Origin: UBA5951 sp009936885
GTDB lineage: Bacteria > Pseudomonadota > Alphaproteobacteria > Puniceispirillales > Puniceispirillaceae
DNA length: 64,000 nucleotides
Direction of reading: 5' to 3'
NCBI GenBank assembly: GCA_937996625.1
Contig: CALKVA010000001.1
Span: 86,083 to 150,082, forward strand
Below, piece by piece: positions 27,149 to 36,332 of this stretch. Within the stretch, counting starts at the first letter, position 1. Every line of letters begins with the position of its first letter. A model generated the notes under the pieces. That model was not told the origin of the DNA. It saw only the letters and a list, made by a program, of their open reading frames with translations, and ran no database searches. A program made the position numbers and the translations under genes.

Positions 27149-28507
27149 TTAATATCTATAATAGGTATAAACCTTATTAATATCGTCGTTCCATTCGGTA
27201 TGGTATAATTCACGCACAATATCTGCTTGGGTTAAGCCGCTATCTATTATGGTTTTTAAGGGCGTTAGGAATGTTCTTTCATCCTCACCATCCTTATCCA
27301 TTCTAGCTCGGTTTTTTAAACCTATCTCTGCAATTTCTATAAGTTGTTTAGCTACCTGATGTATGTTTTGAGAGCCTATTTGCCCTTTCAGACCGTCTTT
27401 TGCAGCAGATATTCTGGCATTAACCACATCTTGATGAGAAAACTGGTTCGCAATAGCTTCTGCTTTTTGCAAGGCTTCAGAATCATATAACAATCCGACC
27501 CAAAGAGCTGGCAATGCACAAATAATAGACCAAGGACCACCATCTGCGCCGCGCATTTCAAGATATCCTTTTAATCTGACATCTGGAAAAACAGTTGTAA
27601 TATGATCTTCAAAATCTGACATTGAAACGGTATGGCCAAAAAATTCATCTCTATATTCAGACGTCATAAACCGTCTGAATGATTTGCCTGCCACATCTAG
27701 ATACTGCCCATCCCTGTAAATAAAATACATCGGAACATCTAGAACATAATCAATCCATTGCTCATATCCAAAATTAGGATCAAATACACATTTCGGAACT
27801 CCGCACCTATCTGGATCTGTATCTGTCCAAACCAGAGCACGGTTAGACTGAATATTTGTAAGGCGTCCGTCTTTTATCGGTGAATTAGCAAATAATGCCG
27901 TCACAATTGGTTGTAGTGCTAATGAAGTTTTAAACTTGCGCCTCATATCCTCTTCATCTTGATAATCCAAATTTGTTTGTATGGTGCAGGTGCGAAGCAT
28001 CATATCCAAGCCAAGATTACCGACTTTTGGCATATAATTCTTCATGATATTATATCGCCCCTTGGGCATCCAATTGATCTGTTCTCTTGATGCTGTAGGA
28101 TGAAACCCTAATCCAATCATTCCAAGTCCTAGCTTAGTGGTAACATCAAGCATTTGCCTTAGATGTTTGTTGGTTTCAACACAGCTATGATGAAGTGTTT
28201 CTACAATATTGCCAGATAACTCAAACTGGCCCCCCGGCTCTAAGGATATTGAAGCGCCATCATTGGTCTTAAGAGCAACATATTTCCCCTGCTCCAGGAT
28301 TGGTGTCATATCATAGGTGTCGCTTAGGTAATGCAATATGGCCTCAATTCCGGCCTCACCCTCATATGCAACTGGCGCAAATCCATCCAATGTGTAAATG
28401 AATTTTTCGTGCTCTGTGCCAATGCGCCATTGCTTTGGGTCTTTTTCCTTGCTCGAAAGCCAGCTCACAAGGGCATTAAATGATAGTGATATTTGCGCAT
28501 CAGTCAT
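27149..28507 (-). CDS. gshA: Glutamate-cysteine ligase (plant/proteobacterial GCS2 type)
   Basis: This enzyme makes gamma-glutamylcysteine, the first step of glutathione synthesis. The 452-residue protein follows the alphaproteobacterial/plant type: an early RIGTEHEKF, then SLEPGGQFELSG, GLGFHPTA, and a C-terminal region ending TYYRY. Glutathione would serve the peroxiredoxin (14787) and is the substrate family of the ChaC-type enzyme (52187). It is followed upstream by rsmE on the same strand, the usual alphaproteobacterial pairing. Confidence 0.95.
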   Translation of the reverse strand: MTDAQISLSFNALVSWLSSKEKDPKQWRIGTEHEKFIYTLDGFAPVAYEGEAGIEAILHYLSDTYDMTPILEQGKYVALKTNDGASISLEPGGQFELSGNIVETLHHSCVETNKHLRQMLDVTTKLGLGMIGLGFHPTASREQINWMPKGRYNIMKNYMPKVGNLGLDMMLRTCTIQTNLDYQDEEDMRRKFKTSLALQPIVTALFANSPIKDGRLTNIQSNRALVWTDTDPDRCGVPKCVFDPNFGYEQWIDYVLDVPMYFIYRDGQYLDVAGKSFRRFMTSEYRDEFFGHTVSMSDFEDHITTVFPDVRLKGYLEMRGADGGPWSIICALPALWVGLLYDSEALQKAEAIANQFSHQDVVNARISAAKDGLKGQIGSQNIHQVAKQLIEIAEIGLKNRARMDKDGEDERTFLTPLKTIIDSGLTQADIVRELYHTEWNDDINKVYTYYRY

Positions 28508-28573
28508 GACCCATAATACTTTCTCTTAGTTTTTTTCTTTATCATTTAAGTATGCCCTTTAATATTCGAGTGT

Positions 28574-29302
28574 TTAATACCAATCCCCAAAATTAGATTG
28601 GAAAATGCTTAATGCCGCCATAGCTGCGGTATCACTTCTCAGAATTCGTGGGCCCAGCGATATATTCTCACACATTGGATGTCGGTCGAGCTGTTCTCGC
28701 TCTGGGGCACTAAACCCTCCTTCTGGACCAATTAGAATAGCTGCTTTTTCGGTTAGGTTCCTATTCAATTGAAGCATGGAGCGTGCGAGCCCTGTTTCTG
28801 ATTTTGTCTCATCGCAAACCACTAACACTCTATCTTCTGGCCAATTATCTAAGACTGTTTGAAGCGGTGTAAATGCCCCGATTTCAGGTAAATCAAGACG
28901 TTCTGTCTGCTCTGCGGCCTCTATCATATTCGCGCGCAATTTATCTTCACGAATTTGCTTTACCTGACCAAATTCAGATTGCACTGGCCAGATTTTTGAA
29001 ACCCCTAATTCGGTTGCCTTTTGCACCATAAAATCCATTCTTGTGCGCTTAATTGGTACAAATATTAGCCATAAATCAAATGAGTGTGTTTGCATGAGAA
29101 GTTGCTGCTTGCACCGGACAGCAAGAGAGCGCTTGCCATTAGTTTCAATAACACCCAGAAATCCGCCATCCCTGCCATTAAACAATAAAAGCTCAGCCCC
29201 ATTTTGTTTTCGTAAAACAGAAGAGAGATAGTGGCTTTGCCCAGAATTGAGTTCTATCAAAGCATTTTCCATCAAAGCAGAACCCACAAATAATCGTGTC
29301 AT
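28574..29302 (-). CDS. rsmE: 16S rRNA m3U1498 methyltransferase RsmE
   Basis: SPOUT-class methyltransferase acting on U1498 of 16S rRNA. The start at ATG 29302 gives the family N-terminus MTRLFVG; an in-frame ATG at 29326 would add eight residues and has no Shine-Dalgarno. Motifs are the PUA-like N-terminal domain with HYLSSVLR and the knotted C-terminal SAM site with LIGPEGGFSAPE and LGPRILRSDTAA. Length is 242 residues. It lies 66 bp upstream of gshA on the same strand and is divergent from ubiA. Confidence 0.95.
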   Translation of the reverse strand: MTRLFVGSALMENALIELNSGQSHYLSSVLRKQNGAELLLFNGRDGGFLGVIETNGKRSLAVRCKQQLLMQTHSFDLWLIFVPIKRTRMDFMVQKATELGVSKIWPVQSEFGQVKQIREDKLRANMIEAAEQTERLDLPEIGAFTPLQTVLDNWPEDRVLVVCDETKSETGLARSMLQLNRNLTEKAAILIGPEGGFSAPEREQLDRHPMCENISLGPRILRSDTAAMAALSIFQSNFGDWY

Positions 29303-29576
29303 ATTTACTCTAGAATCTACGTCCATTTTAACTTAATTAACCAAAATCAAAAATGCTGAGAATTTCATCTAAGAGACCCTTTACTAAAGAGTAGTGATGG
29401 TAAGAATAGTTAGGCATAATCAGGTATAGTTTTTTTAACTTCAAAAAGGCGATACGCAAAATTAGGTGGTAGATATTGAAAATACTATTTTCAGTTTATG
29501 TCGTATATCTGTAGTTATATTTATATTAAAAAGCAAAGCCAGATTTATTATTCAGAGTTACTACCAGAGTTGTTAA

Positions 29577-30494
29577 ATGAAATTGCCATACGAAGCGCAT
29601 ACAGATATCGCCACTAACGGCTGGCTGTCAAGCATCCCAAACTGGCTTCAACCATTTGCTATTATAGCTAGGCTAGATAGGCCAATTGGCTGGTGGTTAT
29701 TATTACTGCCAGGCTGGTGGGCTATCTTGGCACATCCCAATGAGATGATTGAGACTGCTAAACTTATGAGTTGGTTTTTAGGGGGTGCCATTATTATGCG
29801 TTCGGCAGGCTGTATTATAAATGACCTCTGGGACCGCGATATTGATAAACAGGTTGCCAGAACCGCAATGAGGCCTCTTGCCGCTGGCACTATGTCTGTC
29901 CGCTCAGCTATTATATTTCTTGGCATTATGCTACTCATAGGGTTTTTTATTTTATTACAACTTCCCTTCAAAGCATGGATAATGGGCTTATCATCAATTC
30001 CTTTGATAATCTGTTATCCGCTTGCAAAAAGAGTAACAAAATGGCCACAAGTCGTTCTTGGGCTGGCTTTCTCATGGGGCGTTTTGCTTGGTGCGGTAAG
30101 TGCAACAAATAACTGGCCAAGTGATGCCATGTTCTTGGTATATGCAGGAACTGCTTGCTGGATTATCGGATATGATACCATCTACGCAATTCAAGATAAA
30201 GAGGATGATGTTAAGCTTGGCATTGGCTCTGCTGCGCGCTCACTTGGGACTAATCTATCCAAGGGTATAACAGCATTATATCTTGCTGCCATCCTATTAT
30301 GGTCAGCTGGTTTTTGGCTTCAATTTGGATTAGGTTTTTGGCTTTTTGGTATCGCAGGATCTGCCCTTCATTTAGGCTGGCAAATATATAAATTATCAGA
30401 AATTAACGGCAAATCAGCGTTAGCTGTTTTTAGATCTAATCGGGATTGCGGCCTTATTCTGGCGGCAGGTTTGCTTCTCCAGGCTCTTTTCTAA
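29577..30494 (+). CDS. ubiA: 4-hydroxybenzoate polyprenyltransferase
   Basis: UbiA attaches the polyprenyl tail to 4-hydroxybenzoate, the membrane-committing step of ubiquinone synthesis. The 305-residue protein has eight to nine helices. The first Asp-rich motif is NDLWDRDID, followed by RPLAAG, and the second is YDTIYAIQDKEDD. Its product pathway joins coq7 (55824). It stands alone between the divergent rsmE and the convergent argC, whose stop lies 8 bp away. The 250-bp upstream gap holds no recognisable element beyond AT-rich sequence. Confidence 0.95.
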   Translation: MKLPYEAHTDIATNGWLSSIPNWLQPFAIIARLDRPIGWWLLLLPGWWAILAHPNEMIETAKLMSWFLGGAIIMRSAGCIINDLWDRDIDKQVARTAMRPLAAGTMSVRSAIIFLGIMLLIGFFILLQLPFKAWIMGLSSIPLIICYPLAKRVTKWPQVVLGLAFSWGVLLGAVSATNNWPSDAMFLVYAGTACWIIGYDTIYAIQDKEDDVKLGIGSAARSLGTNLSKGITALYLAAILLWSAGFWLQFGLGFWLFGIAGSALHLGWQIYKLSEINGKSALAVFRSNRDCGLILAAGLLLQALF

Positions 30495-30502
30495 AACATA
30501 TA

Positions 30503-31459
30503 TTAATAATCCCAGTTAAGACCTGCATGTGGGCTACAGCCAAGCATAATATTCAAGTTCTGAACAGCAGCTCCAGCAGCTCCTTTACCAAGGTTATCTA
30601 GCCTTGCTATGATTAAAAATTGTTGTGTTTCAGGATTATTAAAGCAGAAAATCTCAAGACCATCTTGTCCTGCAACTCCATCAGCTGATAACTGACCTGA
30701 ATGCTGCAATGATGATGCTTCATCTAATCCGCAAACCCTAATCATCGGATGATAATGATACGCCTCCTGATAGATTTCGTGAATATCATGAATAGTTACG
30801 TTTTTTGAAAAATCTGCGGCAGGTATCGCAAGGCGAACCAGCATGCCTTGCTCAAACATACCAACCGAAGGCATAAATAATGGCGCAACCCGAAGACCCG
30901 AATGCATCATCATTTCAGGAATATGTTTATGAGATAGCCCAAGCGAATAATCAAAATGAGGTGGCAGATTGCCTTCTTTCATGGAGGCAATCATATTTTT
31001 CCCGCCCCCAGAATAGCCTGAAACTGCAGGAGTGATAAGGGTTTGATCTGGCGCAATAAGGCCATTTTCAATAAGCGGGTGTGATAGAGCGATAAACCCA
31101 GATGCATAACAGCCAGGATTGCTTACTAAATTGGCTTCAGCGATTTTCTGGCTTTGATCTGGGCGTAATTCTGGAAATCCATATACCCACCCTTCTGCTG
31201 TTCGATGGGCAGAAGAGGCATCGATAATGCGAACATCCATACCAGCAACCATTGCTACTGCCTGCATTGCCGCAGAATCAGGCAAGCATAGAATAGCAAC
31301 GTCTGCCTCCTGCATTGCAGAGGCACGTTTTTCCTCTGATTTTCTGTCTGTTTCTGCAAGAGAAATAAGTCTAATATCGGTTCTCTGGGATAACCTAGAC
31401 GATACTTGAAGGCCTGTTGTTCCAGCACTTCCATCTATAAAAACCAAATTTTTTTTCAT
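30503..31459 (-). CDS. argC: N-acetyl-gamma-glutamyl-phosphate reductase, short (type 2)
   Basis: ArgC reduces N-acetylglutamyl phosphate in arginine synthesis. From ATG 31459 the protein is 318 residues, starting MKKNLVFIDGSAGTTGL, and is of the short type 2 form. The catalytic cysteine is C117 in SNPGCYASGF, and the substrate region includes SGYSGGGK. The frame is open for another 73 codons upstream, but that stretch runs into pmbA on the other strand and lacks family similarity. It is divergent from pmbA with a 75-bp gap. Confidence 0.94.
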   Translation of the reverse strand: MKKNLVFIDGSAGTTGLQVSSRLSQRTDIRLISLAETDRKSEEKRASAMQEADVAILCLPDSAAMQAVAMVAGMDVRIIDASSAHRTAEGWVYGFPELRPDQSQKIAEANLVSNPGCYASGFIALSHPLIENGLIAPDQTLITPAVSGYSGGGKNMIASMKEGNLPPHFDYSLGLSHKHIPEMMMHSGLRVAPLFMPSVGMFEQGMLVRLAIPAADFSKNVTIHDIHEIYQEAYHYHPMIRVCGLDEASSLQHSGQLSADGVAGQDGLEIFCFNNPETQQFLIIARLDNLGKGAAGAAVQNLNIMLGCSPHAGLNWDY

Positions 31460-31534
31460 AAAAAACATTATAAACAGAAACTTTCTTACCAGCAAGCAGT
31501 TGCGCAAGACGTATTTGCGCGCTATCTGATAGAT

Positions 31535-32872
31535 ATGGATGACATAACAAAAAATATTATTATTCAGATGCTGGATACAGCAAAATCTGAGGGTGCTGAT
31601 GCTGCTGAAGCAACATTGGTTAGAAATAAAGGTGTCGGTGTTGAAGTGCGCCTTGGCAAGTTTGAGTCTGTTGAACATGCAGAAGATTTCCAGATCGGAT
31701 TACGCGTATTTACCGGCCAGCAATCTGCAAGCATTTCCACCGGCAAAGTTGACACAGATGCTGTAAGAGCGCTGTGTCAGAGAGCTGTTGCGATGGCACG
31801 TCTTGCGCCAGCAGATCCCTATGCACGCCTTGCTTCCAAAGAAGAGCAAGCTGTTGAGCTACCAGATCTAGAGCTGTATGATCCTACTGAATTTACAGCC
31901 GAAACACTAACCGAAATGGCTCTTAAATGCGAAGAATCTGCACTTGGAATAGAAGGCATCACTAATTCCGAAGGTGCCTCTGCAGGGCAATCGACAGCTG
32001 AAATAGCGATTGCAACTAGCACTGGATTTACCGGCGAATATGAGCGCTCGTCTTTTAGTATTTCAGCTGCTGTTATTGCTGAAAAAGATGGAAGAATGGA
32101 AACCGATTATGACTTTAGCTCTACTGTTTATGCTGAGGATCTGATTGATGCTGAAAAAATTGGGGCATCTGCTGGTCAGCGAACTATTGGCAGAGTCGGG
32201 GCTAGAAGTGCTTCAACAGGACAATTCCCAGTTATATTTGACAGTCGCGTTTCCAAAAGCCTAACAGGTCATCTCGCAAGTGCTGTAAATGGTGCCAGCG
32301 TAGCTAGAGGGTCTAGTTTTCTGAAAGATAAAATGGGGCAAAAAATAGCGAGCAAATATATAACGCTCACAGATGATCCTTTGCGCCATCGCGGTCTTGG
32401 ATCCCGCAGGTTTGATGGCGAAACATTGCCCGTAAAAAAACAACACCTTATAGAGAATGGCGTATTGCAAAGCTGGCTGCTTGATTTAGCAAGTGCGGCA
32501 CAATTAGGATTAATGCCAACTGGAAATGCAAGCAGATCGCTATCATCACCGCCCTCCCCTGGCACCTCTAACTGCTTTATTGAAAATGGGACTGTCTCTT
32601 TAGAGGAGCTTATTGCTGATATTAAGGACGGGTTTCTAGTAACCGAATTTATCGGCAGCTCGGTTAGCCTTACAACAGGCGATTACAGCCGGGGTGCATC
32701 AGGCTTCTGGATAGAAAATGGGGAGATCACATACCCTGTAACTGAAGCTACCATTGCTGGAAATTTAAAAGAAATGTTTTTTGAATTAACACCTGCCAAT
32801 GATATTGATCTTCGTTTTTCCACATCAGCGCCTAGCATTCGTGTTGACGGTATGATGGTTGCTGGTGGATGA
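31535..32872 (+). CDS. pmbA: TldE/PmbA metalloprotease partner
   Basis: Partner subunit of TldD (25568-27007). The ATG at 31535 gives 445 residues, normal for the family; the frame is open back to 31406, but that extension lies under the argC promoter and N-terminus. The middle part has GRVGARSASTGQFPVIFD and the C-terminal part has LKDMFFE-like and VDGMMVAGG endings. As expected for TldE, the HExxxH metal motif of TldD is absent. It ends exactly where the phosphatase gene begins, so the two are likely cotranscribed. Confidence 0.94.
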   Translation: MDDITKNIIIQMLDTAKSEGADAAEATLVRNKGVGVEVRLGKFESVEHAEDFQIGLRVFTGQQSASISTGKVDTDAVRALCQRAVAMARLAPADPYARLASKEEQAVELPDLELYDPTEFTAETLTEMALKCEESALGIEGITNSEGASAGQSTAEIAIATSTGFTGEYERSSFSISAAVIAEKDGRMETDYDFSSTVYAEDLIDAEKIGASAGQRTIGRVGARSASTGQFPVIFDSRVSKSLTGHLASAVNGASVARGSSFLKDKMGQKIASKYITLTDDPLRHRGLGSRRFDGETLPVKKQHLIENGVLQSWLLDLASAAQLGLMPTGNASRSLSSPPSPGTSNCFIENGTVSLEELIADIKDGFLVTEFIGSSVSLTTGDYSRGASGFWIENGEITYPVTEATIAGNLKEMFFELTPANDIDLRFSTSAPSIRVDGMMVAGG

Positions 32873-33568
32873 TTGTTAGTGGGCCAATTGCAAAACACTC
32901 TTGACTACCCGCACCAAGCGTCAAAATTCAAACGTTCTGGTTTAGCAGACTGGCTAGAGTTATATTTTCACGATCATGGGTTTCTAAGGATTGCTTTTCA
33001 TAATCTGTATCAGATAGATAAAAATATGTGGCGGAGCAATCAGCCATCACCAAAGCAGATTGAAATTGCTCAAAAAAATTTGGGAATAAAAACAATTTTG
33101 AATTTACGAGGACCTCGTGAATCTGGTGGCTGGCAATTAGAGGCTGAGGCTTGCGATAAAATGGGGATAGAACTTGTGAATTTCAGAGTTCGCTCCAGAG
33201 CAGCCCCTGAAAAAGAAATGTTGCTGAAACTACCTGAACTCTTCTCATCTATCCAGCACCCTACACTACTTCATTGTAAATCAGGTGCCGACAGAGCAGG
33301 CTTAATGTCCGCACTCTATGTGCTTATGGTTATGAAGCAACCCGCTATAGAAGCCTTAAAGCAGCTTTCATTTAAATATTTACATGTAAAGCAAGCAAAA
33401 ACAGGGATCCTCGATGCTTTTATCGCATCTTATATTCCCTTTGACTCACAAGGCATGGAATTCATGCGCTGGGTAGAAGAAGTTTATGAGCCTGAAAAAC
33501 TGGCACAGGAATTTAAAGCACAGCCACTAGCAACTCGCTTTGTTGATTCCATCCTAAAACGAGAATAA
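32873..33568 (+). CDS. Cys-based dual-specificity/tyrosine phosphatase family protein
   Basis: This 231-residue protein has the P-loop signature HCKSGADRAG (C135, R141), the catalytic HCx5R of cysteine phosphatases. An upstream segment IKTILNLRGPRE matches the typical pre-loop strand of this family, and no membrane helix is evident. The first codon is non-ATG: TTG at 32873 immediately follows the pmbA TGA, and GTG at 32879 is an alternative; both imply coupling. It sits next to the lipid A cluster, where other alphaproteobacteria often have an inositol monophosphatase-like gene. A role on phosphoinositide-like or lipid A substrates is speculation; the substrate is unknown. Confidence 0.85.
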   Translation: MLVGQLQNTLDYPHQASKFKRSGLADWLELYFHDHGFLRIAFHNLYQIDKNMWRSNQPSPKQIEIAQKNLGIKTILNLRGPRESGGWQLEAEACDKMGIELVNFRVRSRAAPEKEMLLKLPELFSSIQHPTLLHCKSGADRAGLMSALYVLMVMKQPAIEALKQLSFKYLHVKQAKTGILDAFIASYIPFDSQGMEFMRWVEEVYEPEKLAQEFKAQPLATRFVDSILKRE

Positions 33569-33612
33569 TCCTCTCGATAATATCCAAACGACCAACTATT
33601 ATGATACTTTTT

Positions 33613-35376
33613 TTACATGGAGAATTGTTGCAGGGAAATCATTTTCGCATAGGCCCCTTTTTGCTCTAATAGACTTTCATGAGTGCCTGTTTCTATAATT
33701 CTGCCAGATGCCATAACATAAATCCTGTCTGCAGATTTAATCGTGGCAAGCCGATGTGCGATAATAAGGCTCGTGCGTCCCTGCTTTGATTGCTCTAATG
33801 CGTCTTGAACCAGCTGTTCTGATTGTGCATCAAGTGCTGATGTTGCCTCATCCATTAATAAAATTGGGGCGTCTTTTAATATGGCTCTTGCAATTGCGAT
33901 GCGTTGTCTCTGGCCACCAGAAAGAAGGTTTCCTTGCGGGCCAACATTTGTGTGATAGCCTTGCGGCAACGCTGTGATAAACCCATCTGCTGCCGCTTTT
34001 CTGGCAGCCTCAATAATATCCGTCTCGCGTGCATCTGGTTTGCCAAATCCAATATTTGCCATAACCGTATCATCAAACAATATAGAATCCTGACTGATAA
34101 GCGCAATATGCGCGCGCAGACTATGAATACTAATCTGCTTTATATTAAGTTTGTTGATAGAGATAATACCTTTGTCAGAATCAAAAAACCTGGGAATAAG
34201 GTTCATTATAGTAGTTTTTCCAGCACCACTTTCACCTACCAGTGCGACCGTTTCACCAGCTTTTATCGTAAATGTTACATCCTGCAATATAGGCGCGGTA
34301 TCATATGAGAAAGATATATTTGAAAATTCAATTTCGGCTTTTTCTGCATTCAAATCTATCGCATTTTTTTCTGACTGAATATCAGGTTCAGTAGCAAGTA
34401 ATTCAAGAGCTCTATTAGCAGCTGAGACCCCTTCTTGTGTAACCGCATTGAGCGTTCCAAGCGCCCTTACAGGCTGAACAAGCATTAGAAGCGCTGTTAT
34501 AAAACCGAGTACATCGCCAACCAGCATTTCACCATTACTAACGCGCCAGCTTGCCACACCAACAACCCCCGCAATAGCAATCCCGCCCAAAACTTCCAAC
34601 ACAGGATCTATTCGAGCTCTGCCTGACAATAAGGAGAGATAAGCAGATTTGAGTTTATCAAAACTCTGTGTTGCTCTAAATTTCTGGCTATCTTCAAGCT
34701 CGTATGCCTTAATCATTCTGCTACCACCAATAATCTCAGATATAACCGAAGTCATCTCCTCCATAGTTATCTGCAAACGCTTTGCATGGCCGCGCTGTTT
34801 ACGCCCGATACGCAAAATTGGTTGGAACGCGATAGGGTAAATTGCAAGCACCAAGACGGAAAGCCAAAAATCAAACCAAAATAGCATTCCAATCATTACA
34901 AGAATGGTCAGTGAGTCTCTTATTAGATTGTTGGATAATCTTACCACGGCCTCTTTTATAAGATTTACATCATTCATAATCCGAGAGATAAAAACACCAG
35001 ATGAGTGCTGCGATATAACGCTAAGATCTGCGATAATAAGATGGCTCATCATTTTAGTTTGCATTGCCGTTGCAATAGATTGTGCAAACTGATTTACGGT
35101 TATAATTTGCAAATACATTGCAACCGCTTTTATTAACGCAATGCAGATAATGCTGAGCGAAACGAGGGTTAGGAAATTATACTGAAAAATAGTTTTCTCA
35201 CCTGCTAGGTGATTGAAAACTTGTTGTATAATGGCAGGATAAACAGCGCCTGAAACGGCAACGATGACCATCAGAAAAATTGCAAAAGCAAACAAACCAG
35301 TAAACGGTTTTGCAAAACCCTTCCAGATTTCCTGTATAACTTCAAATGTTTTCTTTGATGCGTTTGTCATCACCAT
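33613..35376 (-). CDS. msbA: Lipid A export ABC transporter, ATP-binding/permease (MsbA-like)
   Basis: This 587-residue half-transporter has an N-terminal six-helix domain (about 1-330) fused to an ATPase. The ATPase shows Walker A GESGAGKTT, signature LLSGGQRQRIAIARAI, Walker B LLMDEATSALD and the H-loop IIAHRLATI. MsbA-type proteins flip lipid A-core across the inner membrane. Substrate specificity cannot be read from sequence, but the divergent neighbours are DUF374, waaA, lpxK and lpxL, which makes lipid A export the most likely job. ATGs at 35376 and 35370 are both possible starts. Confidence 0.88.
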   Translation of the reverse strand: MVMTNASKKTFEVIQEIWKGFAKPFTGLFAFAIFLMVIVAVSGAVYPAIIQQVFNHLAGEKTIFQYNFLTLVSLSIICIALIKAVAMYLQIITVNQFAQSIATAMQTKMMSHLIIADLSVISQHSSGVFISRIMNDVNLIKEAVVRLSNNLIRDSLTILVMIGMLFWFDFWLSVLVLAIYPIAFQPILRIGRKQRGHAKRLQITMEEMTSVISEIIGGSRMIKAYELEDSQKFRATQSFDKLKSAYLSLLSGRARIDPVLEVLGGIAIAGVVGVASWRVSNGEMLVGDVLGFITALLMLVQPVRALGTLNAVTQEGVSAANRALELLATEPDIQSEKNAIDLNAEKAEIEFSNISFSYDTAPILQDVTFTIKAGETVALVGESGAGKTTIMNLIPRFFDSDKGIISINKLNIKQISIHSLRAHIALISQDSILFDDTVMANIGFGKPDARETDIIEAARKAAADGFITALPQGYHTNVGPQGNLLSGGQRQRIAIARAILKDAPILLMDEATSALDAQSEQLVQDALEQSKQGRTSLIIAHRLATIKSADRIYVMASGRIIETGTHESLLEQKGAYAKMISLQQFSM

Positions 35377-35610
35377 CCTTTAATATAGAATGACATCTAC
35401 TTTGGTTCACTTTGGTTTTTAATCACGTTATTTTTGCTCGCTATTAGTGTCTTTTTATCACATTATGCGCAAATAATTTCTTTATTTATGCAAAAACCTC
35501 ATTATCTCAGCAAATTGCGATATTTGTGAAGACGTGATAGAAAAATCTATGATAGTGGAATTGTTCCACAGTTTCATGTAACTGCCAACCTTAGCTTTGT
35601 TGCCCCATAT

Positions 35611-36330
35611 ATGCTTAAAAAACTAAGCCATTCCATAATAGGTCAAACGCTGTTCTCGCTTGTATTTGCGTGCATTATTTTTATTCTGGGGATAACCGTT
35701 AAATGGCGGCATGAAAACCGCCCTGTTTATCAATTGGTAAAACAACATAAAAAACCCTATATAATCATCTCTTGGCATGAACATATATTGGGTATGACTT
35801 GGAATCTGCCAAGACCTATTACAACGCTAAACTCGCCTCACTCAGATGGCAGAATACTTGGGAAAGCGGTTCAAATGGTTGGGCTTAACGTGGTCTGGGG
35901 CTCTTCTAACAAGCAAGCCCTCACTAGTCTTCGTCAGCTTGCCAAGGAACTTAAAAAAGGGCGCAATGTTGGGATTACGCCTGACGGGCCTCGCGGTCCA
36001 GCAAGAACACTTGCGATGGGCCCGATAGCACTAGCCCATATGAGCGATATTGAAATTATTCCAGTGGTGTTTGCAGCTGATAGACAATGGCTTCTGAAAA
36101 GCTGGGATAGAACTAGGATCCCAAAGCCTTTCAGTAACGCTATTATTTTATGGGGCGACCCGATTAGGCTTGATATGCTAAATACGGCGAAGAGAACACA
36201 GATATCAAAACAATCTCTTGAGAATTGGCGTTGTCAAATTGAAGATAGATTAAATGCATTAACCCAAAAATGTGATGAGCTCTGTGCTAAATCTTTTAAA
36301 ACAAACTCCCGCAAAAAAAGGGCACCATAG
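35611..36330 (+). CDS. DUF374 lysophospholipid acyltransferase-like protein
   Basis: This 239-residue protein has one N-terminal membrane helix (about 10-28) and a DUF374 domain. The catalytic-type His is in ISWHEHILGM, a second motif is in SPHSDGRILG, and the substrate loop is GITPDGPRGPA. DUF374 proteins are found upstream of waaA in many alphaproteobacteria and are thought to acylate lipid A or related lipids; this is inference from position and fold. It is followed 2 bp later by waaA. The 234-bp gap upstream contains a 6-bp dyad (GTGGAA, TTG, TTCCAC; 35555-35569) of unknown meaning. Confidence 0.85.
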   Translation: MLKKLSHSIIGQTLFSLVFACIIFILGITVKWRHENRPVYQLVKQHKKPYIIISWHEHILGMTWNLPRPITTLNSPHSDGRILGKAVQMVGLNVVWGSSNKQALTSLRQLAKELKKGRNVGITPDGPRGPARTLAMGPIALAHMSDIEIIPVVFAADRQWLLKSWDRTRIPKPFSNAIILWGDPIRLDMLNTAKRTQISKQSLENWRCQIEDRLNALTQKCDELCAKSFKTNSRKKRAP

Positions 36331-36332
36331 AG

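Noticed and set aside
31460..31678. 73-codon extension of argC antisense to pmbA
   Set aside because: The family starts at MKKNLVFIDG, and the extension lies over the start of pmbA with no similarity to ArgC.
25568..32872. TldD/TldE as part of a modified-peptide biosynthetic cluster
   Set aside because: The two genes are separated by unrelated housekeeping genes, and no precursor peptide, cyclase or exporter is adjacent.
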